Shown here piece by piece: positions 11,267 through 19,862 of a DNA stretch of 64,000 bases (position 1 is its first letter; every line of letters starts with the position of its first letter). Source of the DNA: Rhodococcus spongiicola (GTDB taxonomy: Bacteria; Actinomycetota; Actinomycetes; Mycobacteriales; Mycobacteriaceae); NCBI RefSeq assembly GCF_004011835.1, contig NZ_RKLN01000001.1, forward strand, positions 496,001-560,000, read 5' to 3'. Made by a program: the position numbers and the translations under genes. A model generated the notes under the pieces. It saw only the letters and a program-made list of their open reading frames with translations. It did not search any database and was not told the origin of the DNA.

Positions 11267-14200
11267 CAGTGCAGATCCGGGTGGTGACGGAGTCCGCGTC
11301 GAGTCGCCACGTACGCAACACACCGTCACCGCCACCGGCGACCACCAGATCGACCCGCGGCAGGAACGCCACCTGCCAGCGGCCCTTACCGATCGTCGTC
11401 AGCGGTCCGCCGACTGGCTCGCCGTTGTCGTCCGCGATGTCCCACAATCGGACCGAGCCGTCGACAGCACCGCTGACGACAAGCGAACCGTCGCCGTTGA
11501 ACGCGACGCTGTACACGGTGCCGGTGTGACCGCGCAGGGGTTCGGCACGTTGGGTGAACCCGCCGTCCTCACCGCGATCCCACAGCAGCAGCGTGTGATC
11601 GTCACTCGCGGTGACCAGTGTCGAGCCGTCGGGGCTGAATGCCAGCGCGTTCACGCCACCCTCGTGCCCGGCACCCCGCAGCGGACGCGGAGTCGGGGAA
11701 GACAGGTCGGTGACATCCCATACATGGATGTCGTTGTCGTCCGCGCTTGCCGCCACGAGCAGGTCACCGTCTGGGCTGAACTGTGCGGTGCGCACGAGAT
11801 TGCCCGGACCTGTCAGGCTCGACCCGATCTTGACCGGCGCACGGGGATCCTCGATGTTCCACAGTGCGACGCTGAAGTCGTCGTCGCCGATCGCCAGTGT
11901 CCGGCCGTCCGGGCTGAACGCCATCTCGAACGTGAAACGGGTGTCCGTGGCGATGGGCGGCCCGAACCGCACCGGTCGGCCCGGATCGTGCACGTCCCAC
12001 AACTGGACGTGCCCACCCGAGGTCTGTGTGGTGGCGAGGATCCTGCCGTTCGGAGAGAGTACCGCGACGTTCGCGCCGCCAAACGGACGCGGAACCCTTA
12101 TCGTCCCGGTCGGCTCCACCTGGCCCCGCTTGTCGACCGACCACAGTCTCACCGCTGGGTCGTACCCGGCAGTCACGAGCAGCGATCCGTCCCGATTCAT
12201 CGAGGGCAACGTCATGGCCGCACCGGACACTGGGACTGTGCCGGGCGCCAGTGTCCAGATCCGGACCAGCGAATCCTGGCCGCCGGTCACGATCGTGGAC
12301 CCGTCCGGGGAGAACGCGAGCGCGGGCACACCGCCACCGTTTCCGGTGAGGCCCGGCTTCATCTCGCGCAGCGCGCGCGTCGCCCGATCCACCGACCACA
12401 ATTTCGCGGTCCCGTCCCACGATGCACTCGCGAGCGTCGTCCCGTCAGGAGCGAACGCGATGGTCCAGATCCCGCCGGTATGGGCCGAGACAGGTGCACC
12501 GATCAGCCGGACCTTGGCAAGGTCGGTGGTGTCGAAGATGCGGATCAGTCCGTCGTCGCTGCTGGCGGCGAGGCTGCGACCATCGGGACTGAACGCGACC
12601 GAGTGCACGACATCGTCGAAGCCCGACAGCTCACGCCCGATCTGGACCGGGCGCGCGGGATCGGTGATGTCCCACAACCGGATAGTGCGGTCGTCACTCG
12701 AAGTCGCGAGGATCGTCTCACCCCGGAACGAGACCGTCCGCACCGCGCCGGAATGACCCCGCAGCGTCCAGGTGGGCAGCTCGCCGATAGCGGGGGCGGA
12801 AGTATCGAACAGCGTCACGGAGCCGTCATCGTGGGGAACCGCGAGCAATCGACCCTCGGGGCTGAATCGCACGTTGTGGACCGCGCCGGGCGCGGCCCGA
12901 ACCCCGTCGACGAGCGCTCTCGGTTCCGAAGGGCTGGTGATGTCCCAGATCCAGACCTTCCCATCGCCGCTGCCCGCCGCTAGCAGTCGGCCGTCCGGGC
13001 TGAACGACACCGAGGCCATGTACTGATCGGATCCGCCCAGCTCGGGGCCCACCTGGACGGGGTCGGAGGGATCAGCGAAATCCCACAACCGCACCGTCCG
13101 GTCGTCGCTCGCAGTCGCGAGCAGATGCCCGTCCGGCGAGATAGCCACCCCGTAGATGGGCCCGGTGTGGCCGGCCAGGGCGCGTGAGATCGGGGTGTTC
13201 TCGGTGGCCACCAGCCGGGAGAACGCGTCGTTACTTCCGGGGCGCATCTGCCAGGCCTCGAGCGACAACTGCGCGGACGTGGTCGGGTCGCTCTCGCGGA
13301 GGGCGTCTGCCAGAGCCACGACCTGCTGGAACTGCGCTGTACTGCGCTCGTTCTCGGCACGCGACTTGGCCCCGAGCGCCGCGACGCCCATCACGACCGC
13401 GATGATGGTCGAGAACGTGAGAGCCGCCATAACGGTCCGCTCGAGTCTCACTTGCCGACGAACCTGACGCACGGACGCGTCGAGGAAGTCGGAGGCCGCG
13501 GGCGTCAGAGGTGCCGCGACCTCGCGCAGCAGGGTCTCGGGGGGTGCGATGGTGTCGGACCGCCTGGCGGCGTGCTCGGAGAGCAGGTCGAGCCGTCCGC
13601 GGTGGTACAGCAGGCTGTTACTACGCTTGGCGTTCTCCCAGTGGAGAGCATCGGTCTCGACCTGTTGCCGCAGCGCCGAGTACGAGCGGTCTTCCTGTAT
13701 CCAGTTCGCGAGCCTGGGCCAAGTGACGATCACCGCGTCGTGAATCAACTCGACCTTGTCGCCGTCGACAACGAGCACCCTCGCGTTGACGAAGTGATCG
13801 ATCACTCGGCGTGCGACGCCGGCGTCGTCGCCTTCGGAGGCGACGAGCTGTTCGAGCGTACGACGGTTCTTCACGTCGGTGCCGGTGTTCGTGACATACA
13901 CCAGGCGCACCGTGATCGACCTGGCGAGAGCACGTTCCTGGTGACCGAGTTGCTCCCACGCACGTTCGGCGGCCGACGCGATGGAGCCGCGCACGCCACC
14001 GGTTGCGCGGTAATCCGCGATGGTCAGCTGGCCACCGTGCCGCCGTTCCCACATCGTGTCGAGAAGGTGGGAAACCAGGGGCAGTACGGTGCTGCTCCCC
14101 TCGCCGGCGGCGAGCACACCGAGATCGTTGAGGATCAGGTCGACCAGGCCGGCCTCGAGCTTGAGCCCGATCATCTGGGCGGGCTGTGTGATGACCTCGA

Positions 14201-15242
14201 CGACGTCTTCGTGGCGCAGCGGCGAGACCGTCTTGCTGCGCTGTTCCAGTGCGGACGCGAGCACGGGGTAGGAGAGCGCCTGCGCGTAGAAGTCAGACCG
14301 CATTGTCGCGACGACAGACGCCGTCTCGGACGGCTCCTGACCAGGCAGTTCGATCGCAGCGTGGTCGAGCACCGTCAGAAACCGTGCTCGCTCCTCGGCG
14401 TCGTCACACTGGGTGAAGAGTTCCTCGATCTGATCGACGACGAGGAGTAGTTGCTTGGCACCCACCCGCTCCGCGGCGCGGCGCAGAGCTTGGCCGACCT
14501 GCTCGTGGTCGGGCGCCGCGACGCAATCGCCTATTTCAGGAATCGCGGCGACGAGCACGGCGAGCGGGTGCGCCCCGGGCGCGAACACAACGGGCGCGAA
14601 AGGAGTTTCGTGCTCGCTTCCACCGCTGCGACCACGCAGTTCCGGAATCAGGCCCGCCTGTACCAATGACGACTTGCCGACACCCGACGCTCCGGTGACC
14701 ACGACCATGCCTTGGCCGTGAGCCGCCAACACGGTGCTGACCAGTCTGCGGACGCTGGGTCGTCGTCCGAAGAACAACCGCTCGTCCATTTCCCGATAGG
14801 GCGCGAGTCCTCGATAGGGCCGCGCGCCCGCGGGAAGTTCCTGGACGGTCGGTTCGGCACTGTCGCCGACGGAACGCGCGGAGGTGACTGCGTTGGCATT
14901 CCGCCACCACGCCTCCCACTTCCGCAGCGAGAAGAGCCCGTCCGTCGGCGGCGGGCCATCGTGGAGCGAATCGGCGGTCCGGATGAGGACCGTGAGGACC
15001 GGCCGAACCGACTCGAACGTGGCCGGTACCCGCTTGCCGGACCGCCAGTCGCTCAGCCGCTGGACCGACGCAGGCTTGTCTCCTCCCATCGACCGGGTGA
15101 GTGCCGCAGCTTCGGATACGACTTTCTTGAGCGGTGGGCCGCCGGCGGTCGCGAACAACAGCCGTAGTTGGTCGGCGAAGAACAAGCGCGCCGGCGAGAC
15201 GGCCGGGTTCGTGCCGGACTCCAGTTTCTTCTCGGACGCCAT
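11187..15242 (-). CDS. HTH-STAND NTPase-WD40 repeat protein
   Basis: A very large (1351-residue) signalling or conflict-type protein. Residues about 15-95 form an XRE-like domain with LSDWRSGKRVP. RPYRGLAPYREMDERLFFGRR leads into a STAND NTPase (nSTAND1 type) with Walker A GASGVGKSS (184-192), Walker B LLLVVDQIEELF (D270), and the HDAVIVTWPRLANWI winged-helix signature near 501-515. A membrane helix lies at about 603-623. From about 690 to 1330 I count fourteen WD40 repeats (SPDGxxLATxSDDxTVRLWD), enough for two seven-bladed propellers. Start 15242 has GGAGGAG 8 nt upstream. Such proteins are common in actinomycetes, mostly uncharacterised; some STAND relatives act in phage defence. No obvious effector domain or partner gene. 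Confidence 0.92.
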   Translation of the reverse strand: MASEKKLESGTNPAVSPARLFFADQLRLLFATAGGPPLKKVVSEAAALTRSMGGDKPASVQRLSDWRSGKRVPATFESVRPVLTVLIRTADSLHDGPPPTDGLFSLRKWEAWWRNANAVTSARSVGDSAEPTVQELPAGARPYRGLAPYREMDERLFFGRRPSVRRLVSTVLAAHGQGMVVVTGASGVGKSSLVQAGLIPELRGRSGGSEHETPFAPVVFAPGAHPLAVLVAAIPEIGDCVAAPDHEQVGQALRRAAERVGAKQLLLVVDQIEELFTQCDDAEERARFLTVLDHAAIELPGQEPSETASVVATMRSDFYAQALSYPVLASALEQRSKTVSPLRHEDVVEVITQPAQMIGLKLEAGLVDLILNDLGVLAAGEGSSTVLPLVSHLLDTMWERRHGGQLTIADYRATGGVRGSIASAAERAWEQLGHQERALARSITVRLVYVTNTGTDVKNRRTLEQLVASEGDDAGVARRVIDHFVNARVLVVDGDKVELIHDAVIVTWPRLANWIQEDRSYSALRQQVETDALHWENAKRSNSLLYHRGRLDLLSEHAARRSDTIAPPETLLREVAAPLTPAASDFLDASVRQVRRQVRLERTVMAALTFSTIIAVVMGVAALGAKSRAENERSTAQFQQVVALADALRESDPTTSAQLSLEAWQMRPGSNDAFSRLVATENTPISRALAGHTGPIYGVAISPDGHLLATASDDRTVRLWDFADPSDPVQVGPELGGSDQYMASVSFSPDGRLLAAGSGDGKVWIWDITSPSEPRALVDGVRAAPGAVHNVRFSPEGRLLAVPHDDGSVTLFDTSAPAIGELPTWTLRGHSGAVRTVSFRGETILATSSDDRTIRLWDITDPARPVQIGRELSGFDDVVHSVAFSPDGRSLAASSDDGLIRIFDTTDLAKVRLIGAPVSAHTGGIWTIAFAPDGTTLASASWDGTAKLWSVDRATRALREMKPGLTGNGGGVPALAFSPDGSTIVTGGQDSLVRIWTLAPGTVPVSGAAMTLPSMNRDGSLLVTAGYDPAVRLWSVDKRGQVEPTGTIRVPRPFGGANVAVLSPNGRILATTQTSGGHVQLWDVHDPGRPVRFGPPIATDTRFTFEMAFSPDGRTLAIGDDDFSVALWNIEDPRAPVKIGSSLTGPGNLVRTAQFSPDGDLLVAASADDNDIHVWDVTDLSSPTPRPLRGAGHEGGVNALAFSPDGSTLVTASDDHTLLLWDRGEDGGFTQRAEPLRGHTGTVYSVAFNGDGSLVVSGAVDGSVRLWDIADDNGEPVGGPLTTIGKGRWQVAFLPRVDLVVAGGGDGVLRTWRLDADSVTTRICTATSEPEPDQSGSIEMPELGRGVCVEP

Positions 15243-15545
15243 CGCCCGTACTCCTCCTCGATCCTCGCTCCCCCGTTCCGCGCCCAGTTCCGCGGCCAAT
15301 TTCGTGCTCCCCGAGGGCGCGGATATCCGCTCTAGTTCCGCTGCGGAAAAATTCCTCGCCGCACGCGAGCAGCGATGATAGCGCCCCGTGCGGACCCTTC
15401 GGTTTCGGGGCCATGGGCGAACGAGGCAAAGTCGACGTCGAGGCACAACGGCCCCGAGCCGGAGCGTGTTGCCTGTCGGGGCTGAAGAAAACGAGGGGTA
15501 GCCCCAGCGGGAACACGTGGCGATCGTGGGGCTGACGTTGCTATT
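15243..15545. other. Non-coding leader region of the STAND-WD40 gene
   Basis: About 300 bp with no supported gene. A minus-strand TATCAT at 15380-15375 is a possible -10 for the STAND-WD40 gene, but no convincing -35 is present 17 bp further up. Confidence 0.4.
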
Positions 15546-15600
15546 GGGTGCGGCCCCGCCGATCCGGATACGTCGGCAGGGGGACGGCAGGGCCGCACCC
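15546..15600 (-). terminator. Long-loop hairpin after rsmI
   Basis: GGGTGCGGCCC (15546-15556) and its exact complement (15590-15600) flank a 33-nt loop that has its own small GCCGA/TCGGC pairing. It lies 44 bp beyond the rsmI stop and is the best terminator candidate. Confidence 0.6.
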
Positions 15601-15620
15601 CAGTCTCACAGCCCGGCAGC

Positions 15621-15664
15621 CTCAGTCCCGGCGCGCAGCAAGCTCAGTCCCGGCGCGCAGCAAG
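15621..15664. repeat. 22-bp tandem duplication over the rsmI stop codon
   Basis: CTCAGTCCCGGCGCGCAGCAAG occurs twice head-to-tail (15621-15642, 15643-15664). The inner copy encodes the last residues LAARRD and the stop of rsmI; the outer copy is a duplicated end. A 22-bp step is not a multiple of three, but the stop codon stays first in frame. Confidence 0.85.
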
Positions 15665-16474
15665 CACCGTCTGGTAGAGCTCTCTCTTGGAGACGCCATT
15701 GGTTGCTACCTGTGCACACGCATCCTTGAGTCGGACCCCGTCGGCAACGAGACCTTCTACCTCCGCAATCAGATCCTCGGGAGCCACCGCGGCCGGGCGC
15801 GCGCCCTCGAGGACCACCGTGATCTCGCCGCGGGCACCTTCGACCGCCCAGTCCGCCAACTCGGCAAGGGATCCGCGGCGGACCTCTTCGTAGGTCTTCG
15901 TCAGCTCCCGACAGACGGCCGCACGACGCTCCCCGCCGAGGACGTCCACTGCGTCGGCGAGGCAGCTGGCCAACCGGTGCGGCGCCTCGAAGAACACGCA
16001 TGCTCGCGACTCGGTCCGCAACGTCTCCAGCCACGCGCGACGCTGCCCCTTCTTGCGCGGAGGGAACCCGTCGAAACAGAATCGCTCGACCGGGAGCCCC
16101 GACAGCGCCAGCGCCGTCGTGACCGCGGACGGTCCCGGTAAGCACGTCACCGAAAGGTCGCGCCCGACACACGCCGCAACGAGTCGGTAGCCGGGATCAC
16201 TCACCGACGGCATCCCCGCGTCGGTGACGAGCAAGACAGTGCGCCCCTGTTCGATGTCCGCGACGAGCGCAGGCAACCGGGTGACCTCGACTTGGTCGTA
16301 GAAGCTCACGACTCGACCGGTAACAGTGACCCCCAGGGCTGCCGCGAGGGCCTTGGTCCGCCGGGTGTCCTCCGCCGCGACGACGTCGGCGGATCCGAGC
16401 GCGGCGCGCAACCGATCGGAGGCGTCACCGATGTCGCCCATCGGCGTCGCGGCGAGGATGAGACGACCAGCCAT
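15644..16474 (-). CDS. rsmI: 16S rRNA (cytidine-2'-O)-methyltransferase RsmI
   Basis: A 276-residue tetrapyrrole-methylase-fold enzyme that 2'-O-methylates C1402 of 16S rRNA. Motifs: LILAATPMGDIGDAS (N-terminus), AAEDTRRT, LLVTDAGMPSVSDPGYRLV, LPGPSAVTTALALSGLP, FDGFPPRKKGQRR, and YEEVRRGSLAEL. Full length. It is divergent from the mannosyltransferase gene with 23 bp between start codons. A minus-strand TAGGCT lies 7 nt before the ATG, consistent with leaderless expression. Confidence 0.96.
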   Translation of the reverse strand: MAGRLILAATPMGDIGDASDRLRAALGSADVVAAEDTRRTKALAAALGVTVTGRVVSFYDQVEVTRLPALVADIEQGRTVLLVTDAGMPSVSDPGYRLVAACVGRDLSVTCLPGPSAVTTALALSGLPVERFCFDGFPPRKKGQRRAWLETLRTESRACVFFEAPHRLASCLADAVDVLGGERRAAVCRELTKTYEEVRRGSLAELADWAVEGARGEITVVLEGARPAAVAPEDLIAEVEGLVADGVRLKDACAQVATNGVSKRELYQTVLAARRD

Positions 16475-16481
16475 GGGTGAC

Positions 16482-16491
16482 AGCCTACGAT
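16482..16491. promoter_or_regulatory. Overlapping -10 hexamers for rsmI and pmt
   Basis: Minus-strand TAGGCT (16487-16482) is 7 nt before the rsmI ATG; plus-strand TACGAT (16486-16491) is 6 nt before the GTG at 16498. The hexamers share two bases, the same back-to-back arrangement as at tatD/metG. Confidence 0.5.
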
Positions 16492-16497
16492 CGACAC

Positions 16498-18057
16498 GTG
16501 ACCCAACTGACGGACGAGCGCCCCGTGCCGTCGTCCGGCAGCGCTCATTTGGTCAGTCCGGCACCGCTCGCACCCACCCCCGACTTCGGGCCCACCGACC
16601 GCATGCGCGGCTGGATAGTCACCTTGGTGGTGACGGCTCTCGCCGCGATCACGCGGTTCGCGATGCTCAACTACCCGACCGACGGCGGAACGCCCGTCTT
16701 CGACGAGAAGCACTACGCACCACAGGCCTGGCAAGTCCTCACCGGTGGCGGGCTCGAGGACAACCCGGCCTATGGGCTGGTGGTGCATCCCCCGGTCGGC
16801 AAGCAGTTGATCGCGATCGGCGAGGCACTCTTCGGCTACAACGCATGGGGCTGGCGCTTCGCGTCGGCTCTCGCCGGGACGATCCTGGTGCTGCTGGTGG
16901 TCCGGATCGTCCGGCGCCTGAGTCGATCGACTCTGATCGGCGCGGTCGCCGGCCTTCTTCTGATCGTCGACGGCGTCACGTTCGTCTCGTCGCGGCTCGG
17001 GATGCTCGACATCTTCCTGGCACTGTTCGCCGTCGCAGCGCTCGGCTGCCTTGTCGTCGATCGCGATCAGGTACGGGAGCGAATGGCCAGGGTCCACTCA
17101 GAGGGCCGAATCGCCGTCTCGGCCTTCGGTCCTCGCCTCGGCGTGCGGTGGTGGCGGTTCGGCGCGGGCATCATGCTCGGACTTGCGTGCGGCACCAAGT
17201 GGTCCGGCCTGTACTTCATCGCCTTCTTCGGACTGATGTGTGTCGGCTTCGACATCGCCGCGCGCCGCGCGTACGGGGTTCGCCGAGCATGGGTGGGGAC
17301 CGCCGTCCGGGACATCGGCCCGTCCTTGTACGCGCTGGTGCTCGTACCCCTCGCCGTCTACCTGGCGACCTACGGCCCGTGGTTCGCGAGCGAAACCGGT
17401 GTGGACCGGCATGCGGTCGGCAACCAGATCGGTACCGGCGGATCGTTCGCGTTCGTACCGGACGCCCTGCGGTCGCTGTGGTACTACAGCGGGAAGGTAC
17501 TCGAGTTCCATTCGGGCCTGACGAATTCGGCGGGCAACCACCACCCGTGGGAGTCGAAACCGTGGACGTGGCCGATGGGTCTGCGCCCGATGCTGTACTA
17601 CTTCGCCGAAGGCGACCACGTGTCCGGATGTGGCGGATCAGACTGCGTCAAGGCAGTGATGCTGATCGGCACGCCCGCGATGTGGTGGCTGGCGGTGCCG
17701 GTGCTCGCGTGGGGGCTCTGGCGCACGTTCATCAGCCGCGATTGGCGGTACGCGACGGTGCTCACCGGCTACGCCGCCGCGCTCCTGCCTTGGTTCGCGA
17801 CACTGGACCGGCAGATGTACTACTTCTACGCGGTCCCACTTGCTCCGTTCTTCGTGATGGCGATCGCGCTCATCCTCGGCGAGATCCTCGGCAGCGCGAG
17901 TGCCTCACCCGAGCGACGGGGCACCGGACTGCTCGCCGTCTGCTTGTACCTGGGGCTCGCGGTCGCGAATTTCGTGTGGCTGTTCCCGATCCTCACGGCC
18001 TTGCCGATCACCCCGGAGATATGGCAATGGCAGCTGTGGCTGCCGAGCTGGCGTTGA
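16498..18057 (+). CDS. pmt: Polyprenyl-phosphate-mannose protein O-mannosyltransferase
   Basis: A 519-residue multi-pass membrane glycosyltransferase (GT39, PMT family) that moves mannose from polyprenyl-phosphate-mannose to exported proteins. Visible: cytosolic N-tail, first helix MRGWIVTLVVTALAAITRFA, the catalytic extracytoplasmic loop with FDEKHYAPQAW (acidic DE pair) and NPAYGLVVHPPVGKQLI, and further helices through LYLGLAVANFVWLFPILTAL. The later loop HHPWESKPWTWPMGLRPM is typical of actinobacterial PMTs. GTG 16498 is preferred over GTG 16477 because of the TACGAT hexamer 6 nt upstream. Order rsmI/pmt matches Rv1003/Rv1002c. Confidence 0.94.
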   Translation: MTQLTDERPVPSSGSAHLVSPAPLAPTPDFGPTDRMRGWIVTLVVTALAAITRFAMLNYPTDGGTPVFDEKHYAPQAWQVLTGGGLEDNPAYGLVVHPPVGKQLIAIGEALFGYNAWGWRFASALAGTILVLLVVRIVRRLSRSTLIGAVAGLLLIVDGVTFVSSRLGMLDIFLALFAVAALGCLVVDRDQVRERMARVHSEGRIAVSAFGPRLGVRWWRFGAGIMLGLACGTKWSGLYFIAFFGLMCVGFDIAARRAYGVRRAWVGTAVRDIGPSLYALVLVPLAVYLATYGPWFASETGVDRHAVGNQIGTGGSFAFVPDALRSLWYYSGKVLEFHSGLTNSAGNHHPWESKPWTWPMGLRPMLYYFAEGDHVSGCGGSDCVKAVMLIGTPAMWWLAVPVLAWGLWRTFISRDWRYATVLTGYAAALLPWFATLDRQMYYFYAVPLAPFFVMAIALILGEILGSASASPERRGTGLLAVCLYLGLAVANFVWLFPILTALPITPEIWQWQLWLPSWR

Positions 18058-18116
18058 CGGTCGGTACCAACCTGCGCCTCGATCGTGGCGGGCCCCCAAT
18101 CACGACGGGGCATAGA

Positions 18117-18545
18117 TCATGAGGGGGAAAGGATGCGGGAGTTCTTGCCGGCGAATGCATCGACGCTGAAACGACCGGCTCCCACTCCGGCGATCATCAG
18201 CGACCCGGCGCCCAGCGCAAGCACCAACTCATAGCCGCCGTCGACGACGAAGATGCCGTTTCCGACGTGAACGAACCAGAACGCTCCCAGCATGACCAGA
18301 AACAACAGGACGCCGGCGATACGGGCCGCGAATCCGATCAGCAGTGCCACTCCGCCGACCAACTCGAATGTCGCGGCAATGATCGCGGCGATGTCGGCGA
18401 GTGGGACGCTCATGTCCGTGAACATGGCCTGAGTGCCGCTGATGCCCAAGTCGAAGAACTTCTGCCAACCGTGAGCGATGAAGATGACACCGATTCCGAT
18501 TCGGCCGAGAAGCAGGGTAACGTCGCGGAACGTTGCCGAGTTCAT
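18117..18545 (-). CDS. DoxX-family membrane protein
   Basis: A 142-residue protein with four membrane helices (GRIGIGVIFIAHGWQKFF; AAIIAATFELVGGVALLIGF; IAGVLLFLVMLGAFWFVHVG; ALGAGSLMIAGVGAGRFSVD). The GxxxHGWQKF motif is diagnostic of DoxX; mycobacterial relatives take part in redox or thiol stress membrane complexes, but the role here is not shown. Start ATG 18545 is chosen because GGAGGA sits 5 nt upstream; the frame extends nine codons further without support. Confidence 0.88.
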   Translation of the reverse strand: MNSATFRDVTLLLGRIGIGVIFIAHGWQKFFDLGISGTQAMFTDMSVPLADIAAIIAATFELVGGVALLIGFAARIAGVLLFLVMLGAFWFVHVGNGIFVVDGGYELVLALGAGSLMIAGVGAGRFSVDAFAGKNSRILSPS

Positions 18546-18612
18546 GAGAGTCCTCCGGATGAGAATGGACACGCGGAGCAGCTGTCCGCTCGAGACCTAC
18601 GGACTGAACCTA

Positions 18613-18650
18613 CTGATTCGACCCGCGGATTCTGATTCGACCCGCGGATT
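18613..18650. repeat. Two 19-bp direct repeats
   Basis: CTGATTCGACCCGCGGATT is present twice head-to-tail (18613-18631, 18632-18650), between doxX and the gntR 3' end. Confidence 0.9.
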
Positions 18651-18660
18651 CCCCTTCGAC

Positions 18661-18696
18661 TCGAGAGTCCGCTTCGATTCGAGAGTCCGCTTCGAT
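18661..18696. repeat. Two 18-bp direct repeats
   Basis: TCGAGAGTCCGCTTCGAT is present twice head-to-tail (18661-18678, 18679-18696) with a partial third copy beginning at 18697, directly before the gntR stop codon. Confidence 0.9.
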
Positions 18697-18703
18697 TCGA
18701 GAT

Positions 18704-19063
18704 TCAGGGCCCCTTGAGTGCGGTCAGGACAAAGGTCGCCGCGTCCTCGTCGGAAATCCCCATCCGACGTACCGCTGCAACGTACTCCGTAGCCGCCTGC
18801 TGCGCCTTCGCCCGCGTCGGATCGCCGCACGTGGCGACGAAGGACCCGAGCCGCCCTCGTGTCTCGATCACCCCGAGTTGCTCGAGTTCTCGATACGTTC
18901 GGGCCACCGTGTTGGGCGCGATGCCCAGGTCGGCGGCCAATTTGCGCACGGTGGGGATCTTCGTCCCCGCGACCAGCTCTTCACTTCGGACGAGTTCGAG
19001 GATGCGCACCCGCAACTGCTCGAACGGCGGTACACCCGAGTCGTGGTCGATCTCGATCTCCAC
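18704..19063 (-). CDS. GntR-family (YtrA-type) transcriptional regulator
   Basis: A 119-residue regulator: an N-terminal winged helix (VPPFEQLRVRILELVRSEELVAGTKIPTVRKLAADLGIAPNTVARTYRELEQLGVIETRGRLGSFV in order) and a short helical tail, the compact YtrA arrangement with no ligand domain. Start is uncertain. GTG 19063 has GAAAGGGG 5 nt upstream; GTG 19069 and the frame start at 19108 are alternatives. It lies between doxX and an SDR gene on the same strand. Its target is not evident. Confidence 0.85.
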   Translation of the reverse strand: MEIEIDHDSGVPPFEQLRVRILELVRSEELVAGTKIPTVRKLAADLGIAPNTVARTYRELEQLGVIETRGRLGSFVATCGDPTRAKAQQAATEYVAAVRRMGISDEDAATFVLTALKGP

Positions 19064-19104
19064 GGACACCCCTTTCGTCGCAGCCGCCGTTAGAACGCAT
19101 GGAT

Positions 19105-19791
19105 TCACGGTAACGCGGCCACGGCGTCGTGGACTGGCGTCGTGCCTTCGGTCAGCATCAACGTACGGCCCACCGCCACGGGCGGGTGGCTGTCCTGTCC
19201 CGACCCGAGGAGGGCCGCGACGACCGCGGCGACGTCGGCCCGTGACACGGTCCCACGCTCGAGCGGTGGCTCGGTGAGCGTCACCTCATCGGTCGGATCC
19301 TCGTCGGTGAGACCACCCGGACGCAGGATCGTCCAGTCCAAGCCGTCGCGTCGGCGCAGGTCCTCCTCGGCCGCCGTCTTCGCCTGAAGATAAGCGGCGA
19401 ACACCTCGTCGATGCCCTCCGGGACGGTCTCCCCGGCACCGAAGGAGCTGACCTGCACGTAGCGCCGCACCCCGGCACGCTCGGCGGCCTCCGCGGTCAG
19501 CACCGCCGCGCCACGATCGACCGTGTCCTTGCGAGCGGAACCGCTGCCCGGTCCGGCGCCAGCGGCAAAAACCACGGCATCGGCACCGCGCATCAATTCC
19601 GCGACCTCGTCGACGGTGGCGTTCTCGAGGTCCACGATCGCCGGATATGCCCCGAGCGCACGCACTGGACCCTCGTGTTCGGGATTTCGGATCAGCGCCA
19701 CTGCTCGGTCTCCCGAGGCGGTGAGCAACTTGATCAGGTGCCGGGCGATCTTGCCGTGGCCGCCTGCGATGACGATCCGTCGATCGGTCAT
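19105..19791 (-). CDS. NAD(P)-binding atypical SDR
   Basis: A 228-residue Rossmann protein of the atypical SDR5/YwnB type. The nucleotide motif is IVIAGGHGKIARHLIKLL at the N-terminus; VVFAAGAGPGSG, RYVQVSSFGAGE and TILRPGGLTDEDPT follow the family pattern. The canonical Tyr-x3-Lys is present only as YLQAK. Substrate is unknown; relatives act as NAD(P)H-dependent reductases or regulators. It is upstream of gntR on the same strand. Confidence 0.88.
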   Translation of the reverse strand: MTDRRIVIAGGHGKIARHLIKLLTASGDRAVALIRNPEHEGPVRALGAYPAIVDLENATVDEVAELMRGADAVVFAAGAGPGSGSARKDTVDRGAAVLTAEAAERAGVRRYVQVSSFGAGETVPEGIDEVFAAYLQAKTAAEEDLRRRDGLDWTILRPGGLTDEDPTDEVTLTEPPLERGTVSRADVAAVVAALLGSGQDSHPPVAVGRTLMLTEGTTPVHDAVAALP

Positions 19792-19862
19792 GGTGGACTC
19801 CTTGGGTCGGGTTCGACATGGTGCACGCGCTCACTGCCCATTGTCCCGTGGACAATGGCTGC

